Assembly (NCBI RefSeq): GCF_052030545.1
Contig: NZ_JBPDIH010000001.1
Coordinates: 372,001-436,000, forward strand
DNA length: 64,000 nucleotides
DNA from: CANMXU01 sp052030545
Lineage (GTDB): Bacteria > Pseudomonadota > Gammaproteobacteria > Enterobacterales > Alteromonadaceae
Reading direction: 5' to 3'
The notes below the pieces were generated by a model that worked only from the letters and a program-made list of their open reading frames with translations, made no database searches and was not told the origin of the DNA. Position numbers and translations under genes: made by a program. Positions 1 to 8,566 of this stretch are shown here, in pieces. Position 1 is the stretch's first letter; every line of letters begins with the position of its first letter.

Positions 1-844
1 CTTCTACACCTGCCGTTTGCGCGACAAAAAGTGCTGGGATAATTAACAAACCGGCTAAAAAGGCAATAAAGGCATCTAATGCTGCAATTGAAACTACGAG
101 CTTACCTAGGTCTTTGCCTTTTTTCATATAAGAGCCGTATACCATCATACCGCCAACACCAACTGATAAAGAAAAGAATGCTTGTCCCATGGCTGAGATC
201 ACCAATTTAGGATCGGTAACTTGGCTAAAATCAGGAATAAGATAAACCGCTAAACCTTCCATTGCGCCCGGTTGCTGTAAAATATAGACAATCAGTCCGA
301 TCAGCATGAACAATAAAATAGGCATCAAGCGCGACGACCATTTTTCAATCCCCGCATTAACACCTTGGTGTACAATCGCTGCGCCTAGAACAATAAAAAT
401 AGGCGTAAATAACAAGTCACGCGTCATGCTTGAGCTCGATAACCAAGTTGAAAGTTCGACCATGCCCAGCATTTCGGTAAGCGCCGCGAGTGCATGGGCC
501 AACATCCAACCAGCAACTATGGTATAGAAGCTCAGCATCATAATCGCGCCCATCAAACCGATTAAGCCGGCCGCTTTTCCAGCCTTAGGCATAAAACGTT
601 GGCAGGCTTCGCTTAGCGCGCCGACAGGATTTTTTTGGGTTTGATTACCTAAATAAATCTCAGCATATAGTGCAGGTAAGGCTAATAAAATGGTAACAAT
701 AAGATATACCAAGACAAAGGCACCACCGCCATTGTTTGCGGCTTGCGTTGGGAAGCCCCAAATATTTCCTAAGCCAATAGCCGAGCCTGCGGCTGCTAAA
801 ACAAAACCTAAACGTGAATGAAATGAGTCTCTAATTGTTGCCAT
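1..844 (-). CDS. Sodium-dependent transporter, NSS (SNF) family, C-terminal part outside window
   Basis: Read on the minus strand from an ATG at 844, the frame stays open for 281 codons to the window edge, so only the N-terminal half or so is present. The start reads MATIRDSFHSRLGFVLAAAG and is followed by GSAIGLGNIWGFP and NNGGGAFVLVY, the Na+-binding and unwound-helix signatures of neurotransmitter:sodium symporters (LeuT fold). Several hydrophobic segments follow. Family members import amino acids or related solutes with Na+ across the inner membrane; the substrate cannot be read here. I see no clear Shine-Dalgarno sequence before the ATG, but it is the only start that keeps TM1 whole. Confidence 0.9.
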   Translation of the reverse strand, partial: MATIRDSFHSRLGFVLAAAGSAIGLGNIWGFPTQAANNGGGAFVLVYLIVTILLALPALYAEIYLGNQTQKNPVGALSEACQRFMPKAGKAAGLIGLMGAIMMLSFYTIVAGWMLAHALAALTEMLGMVELSTWLSSSSMTRDLLFTPIFIVLGAAIVHQGVNAGIEKWSSRLMPILLFMLIGLIVYILQQPGAMEGLAVYLIPDFSQVTDPKLVISAMGQAFFSLSVGVGGMMVYGSYMKKGKDLGKLVVSIAALDAFIAFLAGLLIIPALFVAQTAGVE

Positions 845-1218
845 ATGAAAGGAATACTGAGGAGTTTGCAAGAAAGCTTACCGAGTTACATTTTTTTTGC
901 AAAGTTTTTCGTGTAGCCTTTTGCATTATTATTTACCAACTTTGTTAATTTATTTAAACAATTAGGGGCTGTTGAACTTTCGAGGTTAAATTTCGTACAA
1001 AGTAAACGCTTGTTGTTGAAGGCGTTGCTGTTAATAACTAAGTTGTTAGCCATAAGGTGTCGTAGTTAAACTTGGGCTATTGTCGAAGCATAGGTGGAAA
1101 CCTAATGCTCAAATAAAGCGTTTTCAACAATAATACGGTTATTAAGTTGATAGTGCCTTGAAAAACTTGGTGGTACAATCTGTGAATATTTCTCCTTTAA
1201 TTATTAGAAAACTCAGCT
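845..1218. other. Intergenic region between NSS transporter and gloC
   Basis: A 374-base divergent intergenic stretch with no convincing ORF. It contains short inverted pieces (TTGTTGAA near 1012 and TTCAACAA near 1122) but no clean terminator or mobile-element end. It must hold promoters for both flanking genes. Confidence 0.6.
1171..1179 (+). promoter_or_regulatory. Possible extended -10 promoter of gloC
   Basis: TGGTACAAT is an extended -10 match (TG-n-TACAAT) about 40 bases before the gloC start. No good -35 box lies at the usual distance, which extended -10 promoters tolerate. Pattern match only. Confidence 0.3.
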
Positions 1219-1863
1219 ATGTTACAATTTAAAATTATCCCTGTTACTCCTTTTCAACAAAATTGCACAATTTTTTGGTGTGATGAAACCATGCAGGCTG
1301 CGGTAATTGATCCCGGTGGCGATATTGAACTTATCTTAGCTGAAGTTGACAAACTTAAAGTCGATGTTGTTAAAGTATTATTAACCCATGCGCATATTGA
1401 CCATGCGGGCGCGACACATGCCTTGGCGAGTCATTTTAACATTGCGATTGAAGGGCCACATAAAGAAGATCAATTTTGGATTGATTTAATTGAAGAGCAA
1501 AAAGACCGTTTTGGTTTTGCTCATGCAGAAGCATTTACAACCGATCGCTGGTTAGATCAAGGTGATAAAGTGACCTTTGGTAATCTTGAACTAGAAGTCT
1601 ATTTTTGTCCTGGGCATACACCTGGTCATGTGGTGTTTTTCCATCGTGAGTCAAAACTTGCGCAAGTGGGCGATGTTTTATTTAGTGGTTCAATTGGTCG
1701 CACAGACTTTCCAAGAGGCGACCACCCAAGGTTAATTAAATCGATACGCGAAAACTTATTTCCACTTGGTAACGATGTGAAATTTATTCCGGGTCATGGA
1801 CCTATGAGTACCTTTGGTCAAGAACGACAATCTAATCCGTTTGTTGCGGATCATTTGGTATAA
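1219..1863 (+). CDS. gloC: MBL-fold hydroxyacylglutathione hydrolase GloC (YcbL, glyoxalase II type)
   Basis: This 214-residue protein matches E. coli YcbL/GloC in length and throughout its sequence: IIPVTPFQQNC at the N-terminus, DPGGD, THAHIDHAG (metal-binding THxHxDHxG motif, about residues 56-64), CPGHTPGHVVFF, and FIPGHGPMSTFG near the C-terminus. The family uses two metals to hydrolyse S-lactoylglutathione, the second step of methylglyoxal detoxification in the cytosol. A GloA-like glyoxalase I is encoded at 45566-45985, so both steps are in this window. It is followed after 49 bases by the ion channel gene and may be cotranscribed with it. Confidence 0.93.
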   Translation: MLQFKIIPVTPFQQNCTIFWCDETMQAAVIDPGGDIELILAEVDKLKVDVVKVLLTHAHIDHAGATHALASHFNIAIEGPHKEDQFWIDLIEEQKDRFGFAHAEAFTTDRWLDQGDKVTFGNLELEVYFCPGHTPGHVVFFHRESKLAQVGDVLFSGSIGRTDFPRGDHPRLIKSIRENLFPLGNDVKFIPGHGPMSTFGQERQSNPFVADHLV

Positions 1864-1912
1864 ACTCTGTTTCTATTTAACTTTTTGATTAAATTTTAGG
1901 TAAAGAATTTTC

Positions 1913-2737
1913 ATGGCTTCATCCATAATGCGCTGGCAAGCGCGTTTGAAAAAAATTGACTCCAGCAACTTATTCCAAGGTGCTGTTATTGCAGTTATTT
2001 TACTTTCTGCATTACTTATTGGTGCAAAAACTCACAACTTATCGCCTACAGCAATGTCAATATTGGCATTGCTTGATACTGCGGTAACCATTTTCTTTGT
2101 TGTTGAACTCACCATTCGATTTTTAGCGTGCCCAGATAAAAAGCAGTTCTTTAAAAATGGTTGGAATATTTTTGACACCATCATCGTCATTGGTAGTTTA
2201 ATACCAACAAGTAGCTCGGGGGTATTACTAGCGCGTTTATTACGTGTATTTAGAGTACTTCGTTTAGTGTCTATGGTGCCGGAACTACGTTTATTAATTA
2301 ATGCACTACTGAAAGCTATTCCGCGTATGGGATATATTGCGTTATTGATGTTTGTTATTTTTTACATCTACGCAGCTATTGGCAGCATGACCTTTCATCA
2401 AATCAACGAAACCTTATGGGGCGACGTTTCAATTTCGATGTTGACCTTATTTAGGGTGGCAACGTTTGAAGATTGGACCGATGTGATGTACGAAACTATG
2501 GCTGTGCATCCATTGAGTTGGATTTACTATTTAAGCTTTATTTTTCTTACTGCTTTTATTTTCTTAAATATGATGGTCGGTACCATTTTAGAAGTAATGA
2601 GCGAAGAGCATGAAAACTTTCGCGCCCAGTCTCATGGCGAAACTTCTGAAGGCGGCGAGCCAGCAAGTAGAGCGCAAATTGAAAAATTAGAACAAGAATT
2701 AAGTGAAATAAAAAAAATGTTATCGCAGTTACGGTAA
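1913..2737 (+). CDS. Voltage-gated cation channel, bacterial Nav/Cav superfamily, Cav-like filter
   Basis: The 274-residue protein has the one-repeat, six-helix plan of bacterial voltage-gated channels. S1 is about 22-38, S2 51-72 and S3 84-98. S4 carries arginines every third residue (R108, R111, R114, R117). S5 is about 137-158, with the pore helix and filter at 176-190 and S6 at 202-228. A short coiled coil at about 252-274 should support tetramer assembly, as in NaChBac relatives. The filter TFEDWTD (184-190) has three acidic residues, unlike the Na+-selective TLESWS type, so Ca2+ permeability is possible. It is an inner-membrane protein. Function as a voltage sensor and pore is confident; ion selectivity is inference. 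Confidence 0.9.
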   Translation: MASSIMRWQARLKKIDSSNLFQGAVIAVILLSALLIGAKTHNLSPTAMSILALLDTAVTIFFVVELTIRFLACPDKKQFFKNGWNIFDTIIVIGSLIPTSSSGVLLARLLRVFRVLRLVSMVPELRLLINALLKAIPRMGYIALLMFVIFYIYAAIGSMTFHQINETLWGDVSISMLTLFRVATFEDWTDVMYETMAVHPLSWIYYLSFIFLTAFIFLNMMVGTILEVMSEEHENFRAQSHGETSEGGEPASRAQIEKLEQELSEIKKMLSQLR

Positions 2738-2792
2738 TATCTTTATATATTAACAACTGATGTCTTTAAAAAATAATAATGAGTGACTATCA

Positions 2793-5663
2793 ATGATAGT
2801 AAAAATAGCAAACGAGCTTAAAGTACGAGTGATACGAAGCCTTGTGGTTAAAAACGTATATTTGCTTTTTGTTTTGTTTGCTATTTCGCCATTAACCACC
2901 CACGCCCAACTAGAGCACAGTTTCGAGCAGCAATTAACGTCAATTAAAGAAAATAAAGATTTAGCCTTAGCACTAACGCAAATCGATAAGTTGTCATTAT
3001 CTCCTTCACTTTCTGCCTTGCAATCATTTGAACTTTTATATGAAAAATCGATGCTGCACCTTCGCGCAAGTGAGCTTTCCCAAGCACTGCACGTTATGCA
3101 AAAAGCGCTATTGTTTGCTGAAAATAACTATTTACGTGAACAACAAACGTTGGCGCAAAAAATGGTGGGTGTGTTTCATTACTACAAAGGCGAATATGCA
3201 CTCGCGCTTGACGCATATAATAAGGCGTTAACCCAATATCAACTCGATGGCGAGCATTTAAAAGAAGCACACTTGCTCAATAACCTCGGCTTAGTTTACA
3301 GCAATATGGGAGACGTTAAGCAAGCCTTGGAGCAATTTAAATTGGCAGAGCCTTTGTATCAAAAATTTGGTACCGAGGCAGATAAAAATGATGTTCGTCA
3401 TAATATTGCCACGGTTTATTTACGACTAAAGCGGTTTGATATTGCGATCGAGATATTTCATGAAGTTATTGATAAACGTATTATTCTTAATGACTTTAGT
3501 GGTGCAGCAGAAGTCTACGGGAATTTAGGTACAACCTATAAGCAAGCCGGGCAGTTTCAACAAGCGAAAGACTATTTGCTAAGATCTTTAGATTTTTATA
3601 AAGAGCAGAATGATTTGTACAACTCGGCCGCGCAACTGCACAATTTAGCCGAGTTATATAATCAAACCTATGAGCACGATTTAACCATTAACTATGCAAA
3701 ACAAGCGATTGTTATTGCAGAAAAAGTGGGACACAAAGCCGCGTATTCTGGCGCACAGTATTCATTAGCTAAAGCGCAATTTGCTTTTGGTGAATGGGCA
3801 TTGGCGTTGCAACATTTAACCTTGTCGCAACAAGCGGCAAAGGAGATGAATTATCAAAATCAGATGATTGAAAATAATGCGCTTTTTGCTTTGTTGTATG
3901 CAGCATCGGGCCAATATCAGCAGTCGTTATCTGTGCACCAAAGCTACCTTTTTGACAGTAATAAACTTGCCAATGAAGCGCTTAATGAGCAACTGGCCAA
4001 ATTTGACTCTACACAATTAAAACAACAGGTTGTGCAATTACAACAACAGAAAAAACTACAAACACTTGAGTTAGAAAAAGAAGATCAGCTGAGAAATTTT
4101 GCCATTATTAGTATTATACTGCTGGCGCTAGCGGCATTTTTCTTTTATCGCAGAAATGCTGAAAGAAATATTAAAGAGAAGCTTAAAGCTAAAGTCAGTC
4201 AACGCACCAAAGATCTTGAAGACTTAATGCAAGCGTTATTAAAAGCTAATCAGGTAAAAAGTCAGTTCCTTGCCAATATGAGTCATGAAATACGAACGCC
4301 ACTTACCGCTGTTATTGGCCAAGCCGAGGCGATAGTTCATGGTGATGTTCCCGAAGAATACTTACTTGAAGAAGTGGAAGTGATTCATGATAACAGTGTG
4401 CATTTGCTTGAGTTAATTAACGACACTTTAGATTTAAGTAAAATAGAAGCTAATAAGCTAGAGCTTAATATTACTGATGGCGATTTACACCAGCTGATCC
4501 ATCAAATTGAACAAATGTTTTTTGAACGAACGACCGCCAAAGGGTTAAGTTTTGAAATAGTGCATAACTTGCCGAAACCGTTTGTTATTAGTGTTGACCA
4601 TTTCCGTTTAAAGCAGGTGCTGATTAACTTATGCTCAAATGCGGTTAAATTTACCTTGAAGGGTAAAGTGACAATAGATATTGCTCATCAAGGTAAAAAT
4701 ATTGTTTTCAAAGTTATTGATACTGGCATTGGTTTAGACAGCCAACAGGTTGATAAGATATTTCGCAGTTTTACCCAAGGCGACAGCAGTATTGCACGCA
4801 ATTTTGGTGGTTCAGGGCTTGGTTTAAGTTTGTCTGACAAGCTGGTGAAATTAATGCACGGTGAAATACGCGTGCAAAGTGAGATACATAAAGGCAGTGT
4901 CTTCTCGGTTATCGTTCCTTGTATTCAAGTACAAAGCGAATTAAGCGTATTATCAGCATTAGAGTGTGACCGTGAATATGTTGAACCTAAAAAGCTAAAC
5001 GGCAAAGTATTGCTAGCTGAAGATCATGTTGATAACCGTCGATTATTTGTCAGATTATTAACCAAATTAGGCTTGGAAGTATATAGTGCAGAAAACGGTC
5101 GCGAAGCAGTAGAGCTATGCCGACAGCATCAGCCAGACTTATTATTACTTGATATTCAAATGCCTGAAATGGATGGCATTGAAGCTTATAAAGTTTTAAG
5201 AGAGCAGGGTTTTCAACAACCTATTGTCGCCATTACCGCTAACGCAATGGCTGAAGATCTCGCTCAGTATACCTCGCTAGGTTTTGACAGTTGCATTAAA
5301 AAGCCAGTAGAGCGCAAAGTCTTTATTCGCGCAGTCGCGAAATACTTTAAAGTCGAAAAACCGATTGCCGAGCTTGAAGCTGAGGCGGATAAACTGAATA
5401 TTTCAGATCTTAAAATACAGTTCATCTCAGGTTTAAAAGAAGATAAAAAACAGCTACTGAAAGCATTAGCTAACGAAAACCTCGCCATGCTATCTGAGCA
5501 AGCACATCGACTTGCGGGCGCCGCGCAAATGTTTGGCTTTGCGGTACTGTCAGAGCAGGCTATTGCCTTAGAGCAGGGCATTAAAAACAAAGATATTATT
5601 GGTATTGCGGTATTAACAGAATTGCTTTGCGAGCAAATTAGTGAAGAGCTTATTCAGCAATAG
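2793..5663 (+). CDS. TPR-containing hybrid sensor histidine kinase with receiver and HPt domains
   Basis: A 956-residue inner-membrane kinase. Order of parts: N-terminal hydrophobic signal or anchor (about 20-37), a periplasmic array of TPR repeats (about 60-390), a short coiled coil, a transmembrane helix (about 437-454), a HisKA domain with SHEIRTPLTAVIG (phospho-acceptor H498), and a HATPase domain with NLCSNAVKFT, DTGIGL and GGSGLGLSL. A receiver domain with LLLLDIQMPEMDG (phospho-acceptor D787) and a C-terminal HPt domain with AHRLAGAAQMFG (H905) complete it. A full His-Asp-His phosphorelay is therefore in one chain; the final response regulator is not adjacent. TPR sensor regions usually bind peptides or proteins, so the ligand is unknown. 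It starts 55 bases after the channel gene on the same strand. Confidence 0.92.
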   Translation: MIVKIANELKVRVIRSLVVKNVYLLFVLFAISPLTTHAQLEHSFEQQLTSIKENKDLALALTQIDKLSLSPSLSALQSFELLYEKSMLHLRASELSQALHVMQKALLFAENNYLREQQTLAQKMVGVFHYYKGEYALALDAYNKALTQYQLDGEHLKEAHLLNNLGLVYSNMGDVKQALEQFKLAEPLYQKFGTEADKNDVRHNIATVYLRLKRFDIAIEIFHEVIDKRIILNDFSGAAEVYGNLGTTYKQAGQFQQAKDYLLRSLDFYKEQNDLYNSAAQLHNLAELYNQTYEHDLTINYAKQAIVIAEKVGHKAAYSGAQYSLAKAQFAFGEWALALQHLTLSQQAAKEMNYQNQMIENNALFALLYAASGQYQQSLSVHQSYLFDSNKLANEALNEQLAKFDSTQLKQQVVQLQQQKKLQTLELEKEDQLRNFAIISIILLALAAFFFYRRNAERNIKEKLKAKVSQRTKDLEDLMQALLKANQVKSQFLANMSHEIRTPLTAVIGQAEAIVHGDVPEEYLLEEVEVIHDNSVHLLELINDTLDLSKIEANKLELNITDGDLHQLIHQIEQMFFERTTAKGLSFEIVHNLPKPFVISVDHFRLKQVLINLCSNAVKFTLKGKVTIDIAHQGKNIVFKVIDTGIGLDSQQVDKIFRSFTQGDSSIARNFGGSGLGLSLSDKLVKLMHGEIRVQSEIHKGSVFSVIVPCIQVQSELSVLSALECDREYVEPKKLNGKVLLAEDHVDNRRLFVRLLTKLGLEVYSAENGREAVELCRQHQPDLLLLDIQMPEMDGIEAYKVLREQGFQQPIVAITANAMAEDLAQYTSLGFDSCIKKPVERKVFIRAVAKYFKVEKPIAELEAEADKLNISDLKIQFISGLKEDKKQLLKALANENLAMLSEQAHRLAGAAQMFGFAVLSEQAIALEQGIKNKDIIGIAVLTELLCEQISEELIQQ

Positions 5664-5730
5664 CTTAAGATTTAACACCATTGCTGAGTTTGTTTAGACA
5701 CCGATAATGAGAAAGACTAAAGCGATAAAG

Positions 5731-6027
5731 CTAGTTTGCAGGAAACTGATAAGAACGTTTAATTTCGACCACATCAACTTGGTAAGACTGATACCATTTT
5801 TCACGGCCTAATGATTGCGCTAGTCCATGTTCAGCGTCTTTCTTCCAACGTATAATGCTTTCTTCATCTGGCCAATAAGAAATGGCAATTTCTTGCTCAT
5901 TTTCTGTTGCGGCTACAAAATCGATACAACCATACTTTTCAAACGCTAAAGTGCGCATTTTAGCAACCATGTCACCATATTCTTGATCTTGGCTGCCAGC
6001 TTTTGCTCTAAATATTACTGCGAACAT
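5731..6027 (-). CDS. Antibiotic biosynthesis monooxygenase (ABM) domain protein
   Basis: A 98-residue single-domain protein with the ABM ferredoxin-like pattern: MFAVIFRAKAG at the start, a central AFEKYGCIDFVAATENE and ISYWPDEESIIRWKKDAEH, the usual SxWxxxEai-xW-k-xxeH motif. Family members range from quinol or polyketide monooxygenases to small stress-related proteins, and a substrate cannot be assigned. The start ATG has a good AAGGA ribosome site (read on the minus strand). It is convergent with the hybrid kinase gene. Confidence 0.8.
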   Translation of the reverse strand: MFAVIFRAKAGSQDQEYGDMVAKMRTLAFEKYGCIDFVAATENEQEIAISYWPDEESIIRWKKDAEHGLAQSLGREKWYQSYQVDVVEIKRSYQFPAN

Positions 6028-6106
6028 AACTCTTCCTTGTGGTTAAAAGTAGTAGCTTAACGACAATGTTTAGCGCTGTAAAAGGTTGAGCGGCAATATG
6101 CTATTT

Positions 6107-6553
6107 TTATTTGTAATGTCTATGCAGACCCGCTGTAAACCAAAAGACAACGCCAACAACAAAGCCCGAGACGATTAACGCGAGATAAATGATTAATGGG
6201 TTATTATATGGCGCGATATTGTGCACAACATTTTTATACATCGAAAAAATGATCAACGGCAAACTATTCATCATTGCACCGCCTAAAGTGACCGATGCAA
6301 AGGTAATGAGTCGGCACTTTTTCAATAAAAAATAAGTCGGTAAACCAAAGGTGAGAAAAATAATGTAAGCAATTGGCGCACCGATGAAAAGAAAAATTCC
6401 GATATGTCCAAAGGCATTTTGAATATCTTGAAGCCCGTATTGTCCCAATGCCAATTCAATGCCCATAACAATAATTAACAACTGAAAAACCATTGAATTA
6501 ACGAGTGGGGCAATTGCACAACCTAAAAAAAGGTTTATTTTTTTGTCCGGCAT
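6107..6553 (-). CDS. Hypothetical four-helix membrane protein
   Basis: A 148-residue hydrophobic protein with about four predicted transmembrane helices (roughly 8-32, 48-75, 82-105 and 118-142) and a basic C-terminal tail ending LHRHYK. I do not recognise a named family. The start ATG at 6553 has an AGGA seven bases upstream, which supports real translation. It lies downstream of ubiT on the same strand, 182 bases away, so cotranscription is uncertain. Confidence 0.65.
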   Translation of the reverse strand: MPDKKINLFLGCAIAPLVNSMVFQLLIIVMGIELALGQYGLQDIQNAFGHIGIFLFIGAPIAYIIFLTFGLPTYFLLKKCRLITFASVTLGGAMMNSLPLIIFSMYKNVVHNIAPYNNPLIIYLALIVSGFVVGVVFWFTAGLHRHYK

Positions 6554-6735
6554 TTAAAGGGTCCTGTGCGTCGAGTTTTAACTAATAATCTATCCATTGT
6601 AGTTTGCTTTATAAAATAAGAGTAGCGGCTAACTAGTTGACAATTGTTCCTATGGTTAGCCAAACAGTAACAGTTACGCGAGTTGTGTAAACGCTATAAC
6701 TCTTGGTTACATTGGTTTATAAAACATGTAGTTAA

Positions 6736-7296
6736 TTATGCTAGTTGTGTTTGCTGAGCTGACAATTCAGTTTGTGTTAACTCAAGCCAGTTTGCCACTT
6801 GCTCAACGGCGCTATGTACACTACTTGGTAATTGTTCGATATCTATTGCATCGATCAAGTTTTTCACCTCAAGCCCCAGTTCAGTGTCGCCTTCAATTTT
6901 CAAGCGACGTTGAAAAAATAGCGTGTCTGGGTCTTGTTTTCGTCCGGCGATCAATACCAAGTCGTCACCACTTGCGCTAAAACAGACATCTTCTTTCACC
7001 ATTTGTGCAGGAGACGCCATCACGAGCGAATCGTCGGCAAAGCTTAACCACCAGTTAATGTCTAAATCGGTAATATGAATACGTAGCCATTTATCTTGTA
7101 AAAATTCGAAATCGCCATCTTCCATTGCTTCTTTAAAAACTGAATGCAATGCGGGGATTAGTACTTTTTTCTGTACGGTAAAAGGGACTAACTTAAAGGT
7201 TGGTTTTAATACCTTTGGTATCAACGAAATGATATTTTCTCGCACCGGTAGTGGAATTTTAGGCAATGAAAACGCTTTAGTTGTAGCTTTAGTCAT
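6736..7296 (-). CDS. ubiT: Ubiquinone biosynthesis accessory factor UbiT (YhbT, SCP2 domain)
   Basis: A 186-residue SCP2-like protein. The N-terminal part has a hydrophobic helix region (LPLRENIISLIP type; here PLPVRENIISLIPKVL), followed by the lipid-binding fold with LRIHITDLDINWWLSF and FQRRLKIEGDTELGLEVKNL. In E. coli, UbiT (YhbT) works with UbiU and UbiV in O2-independent ubiquinone synthesis, probably by binding lipid intermediates. The gene is divergent from ubiU-ubiV, so the three form one functional locus, as in many Gammaproteobacteria. Confidence 0.88.
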   Translation of the reverse strand: MTKATTKAFSLPKIPLPVRENIISLIPKVLKPTFKLVPFTVQKKVLIPALHSVFKEAMEDGDFEFLQDKWLRIHITDLDINWWLSFADDSLVMASPAQMVKEDVCFSASGDDLVLIAGRKQDPDTLFFQRRLKIEGDTELGLEVKNLIDAIDIEQLPSSVHSAVEQVANWLELTQTELSAQQTQLA

Positions 7297-7352
7297 AATA
7301 ATTCTTCATACAAAAATTTGGCTTAATTTAGCATAGCTAACCGTGTGTTTAG

Positions 7353-7366
7353 TTGGAGTAGATCAA
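7353..7366. promoter_or_regulatory. Candidate FNR/Anr box between ubiT and ubiU
   Basis: TTGGAGTAGATCAA matches the FNR consensus TTGAT-N4-ATCAA at 8 of 10 defined positions, with the right half perfect. It lies in the divergent ubiT/ubiU intergenic region. FNR control would fit the anaerobic role of these genes. No footprint evidence; a single pattern match. Confidence 0.4.
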
Positions 7367-7536
7367 CTTTTAATTATCATCATAACAAGCACTGCCGTGT
7401 TGCCAACAAATATTACAAACTCTTACCTTTGTGTTTCAAATTGTGCAAGGTCATTTTTCTTAATGCAGGTCAAGGAAGTTGCAGGTTAACCCCCTTAAAA
7501 TGTCGCCACTGTAAATTTAACTAAATGAATACTTAT

Positions 7537-8532
7537 ATGGAATTGTTGTGTCCAGCGGGCAATTTACCTGCACTAAAAACGGCAATAAAAAACGGTGCTG
7601 ACGCTGTATATATTGGAATGAAAGACGACACCAATGCTCGTCATTTTGCCGGCCTCAATTTTAATGATGGCAAACTTGCCAAAGCGGCAGACTATGTACA
7701 TCAACATGGAAAAAAATTACACGTTGCCATCAATACGTTTGCTCACCCAGGCGGTGAAGAACGTTGGAAAAAGGCAGTAGATAACGCCGTTGAAATAGGC
7801 TGCGATGCGCTCATTATTGCTGACCTTGGTGTGTTAGATTATGCCGCAACTCAATACCCTGATGTTGAACGTCATGTCTCGGTACAGGCATCCACCACTA
7901 ATTTAGAAGCGATTAAGTTTTTTAAAAATAATTTTGACGTTGAACGTGTTGTTCTGCCGAGAGTTTTATCTGTTCAGCAAGTGCGACAATTGGCCAAAAC
8001 TAGCCCAGTAAAACTGGAAGTATTTGCCTTTGGCAGTTTATGCATTATGTCTGAAGGTCGCTGTTATTTATCGTCATATATGACGGGCGAGTCGCCAAAT
8101 ACTGTCGGCGCATGTTCTCCTGCAAAATACGTACGTTGGCAAGAAACCGAACAAGGTTTAGAAAGCCGATTAAATGATGTATTGATCGATCGTTACCAAC
8201 CTGATGAAAACGCTGGCTACCCAACGTTGTGCAAAGGGCGCTTTGAAGTCGACAATAATGTTTATCATGCTTTAGAAGAACCCACCAGTTTAAATACCTT
8301 AGAGCTAATACCAGAGCTTTATAAAATGGGCATTGCCTCGGTTAAAATTGAAGGGCGTCAGCGAAGCCCTGCTTACGTAGAACAAGTGGCAAAAACGTGG
8401 CGCAGTGCAATTGACCGGTATGAACAGCAGCCAGATGCTTATCAGGTAGAAAATGCGTGGATGCAAACTTTGGCAAACTTATCAGAAGGCTCGCAAACCA
8501 CGTTAGGTGCTTATCACCGTAAGTGGCAATAA
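7537..8532 (+). CDS. ubiU: O2-independent ubiquinone hydroxylation protein UbiU (U32 family)
   Basis: This is the YhbU/UbiU orthologue: MELLCPAGNLPALKTAIKNG at the start, HVSVQAS, FAFGSLCIMSEGRCYLSSY, and TLGAYHRKWQ at the end. An ATG four codons upstream (7525) also exists, but starting at 7537 places the four [4Fe-4S] ligands at C169, C176, C193 and C232, the E. coli UbiU numbering. UbiU forms a heterodimer with UbiV and hydroxylates ubiquinone precursors without O2, using prephenate as hydroxyl donor in the E. coli system. It is followed by ubiV after 34 bases. Confidence 0.94.
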   Translation: MELLCPAGNLPALKTAIKNGADAVYIGMKDDTNARHFAGLNFNDGKLAKAADYVHQHGKKLHVAINTFAHPGGEERWKKAVDNAVEIGCDALIIADLGVLDYAATQYPDVERHVSVQASTTNLEAIKFFKNNFDVERVVLPRVLSVQQVRQLAKTSPVKLEVFAFGSLCIMSEGRCYLSSYMTGESPNTVGACSPAKYVRWQETEQGLESRLNDVLIDRYQPDENAGYPTLCKGRFEVDNNVYHALEEPTSLNTLELIPELYKMGIASVKIEGRQRSPAYVEQVAKTWRSAIDRYEQQPDAYQVENAWMQTLANLSEGSQTTLGAYHRKWQ

Positions 8533-8566
8533 TCTATTTGTTCGACATTTTATATTAGGAAATTAC

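Noticed and set aside
306..527. 73-codon + strand frame inside the NSS transporter
   Set aside because: It is the antisense shadow of a clearly coding minus-strand membrane protein and has no domain.
2556..2756. 66-codon - strand frame over the end of the channel gene
   Set aside because: Shadow of the channel's S6 and coiled-coil coding sequence; no ribosome site.
8507..8566. Upstream extension of ubiV
   Set aside because: Overlaps ubiU, lacks homology, and the ATG at 8567 has a better ribosome site and matches UbiV starts and cysteine numbering.
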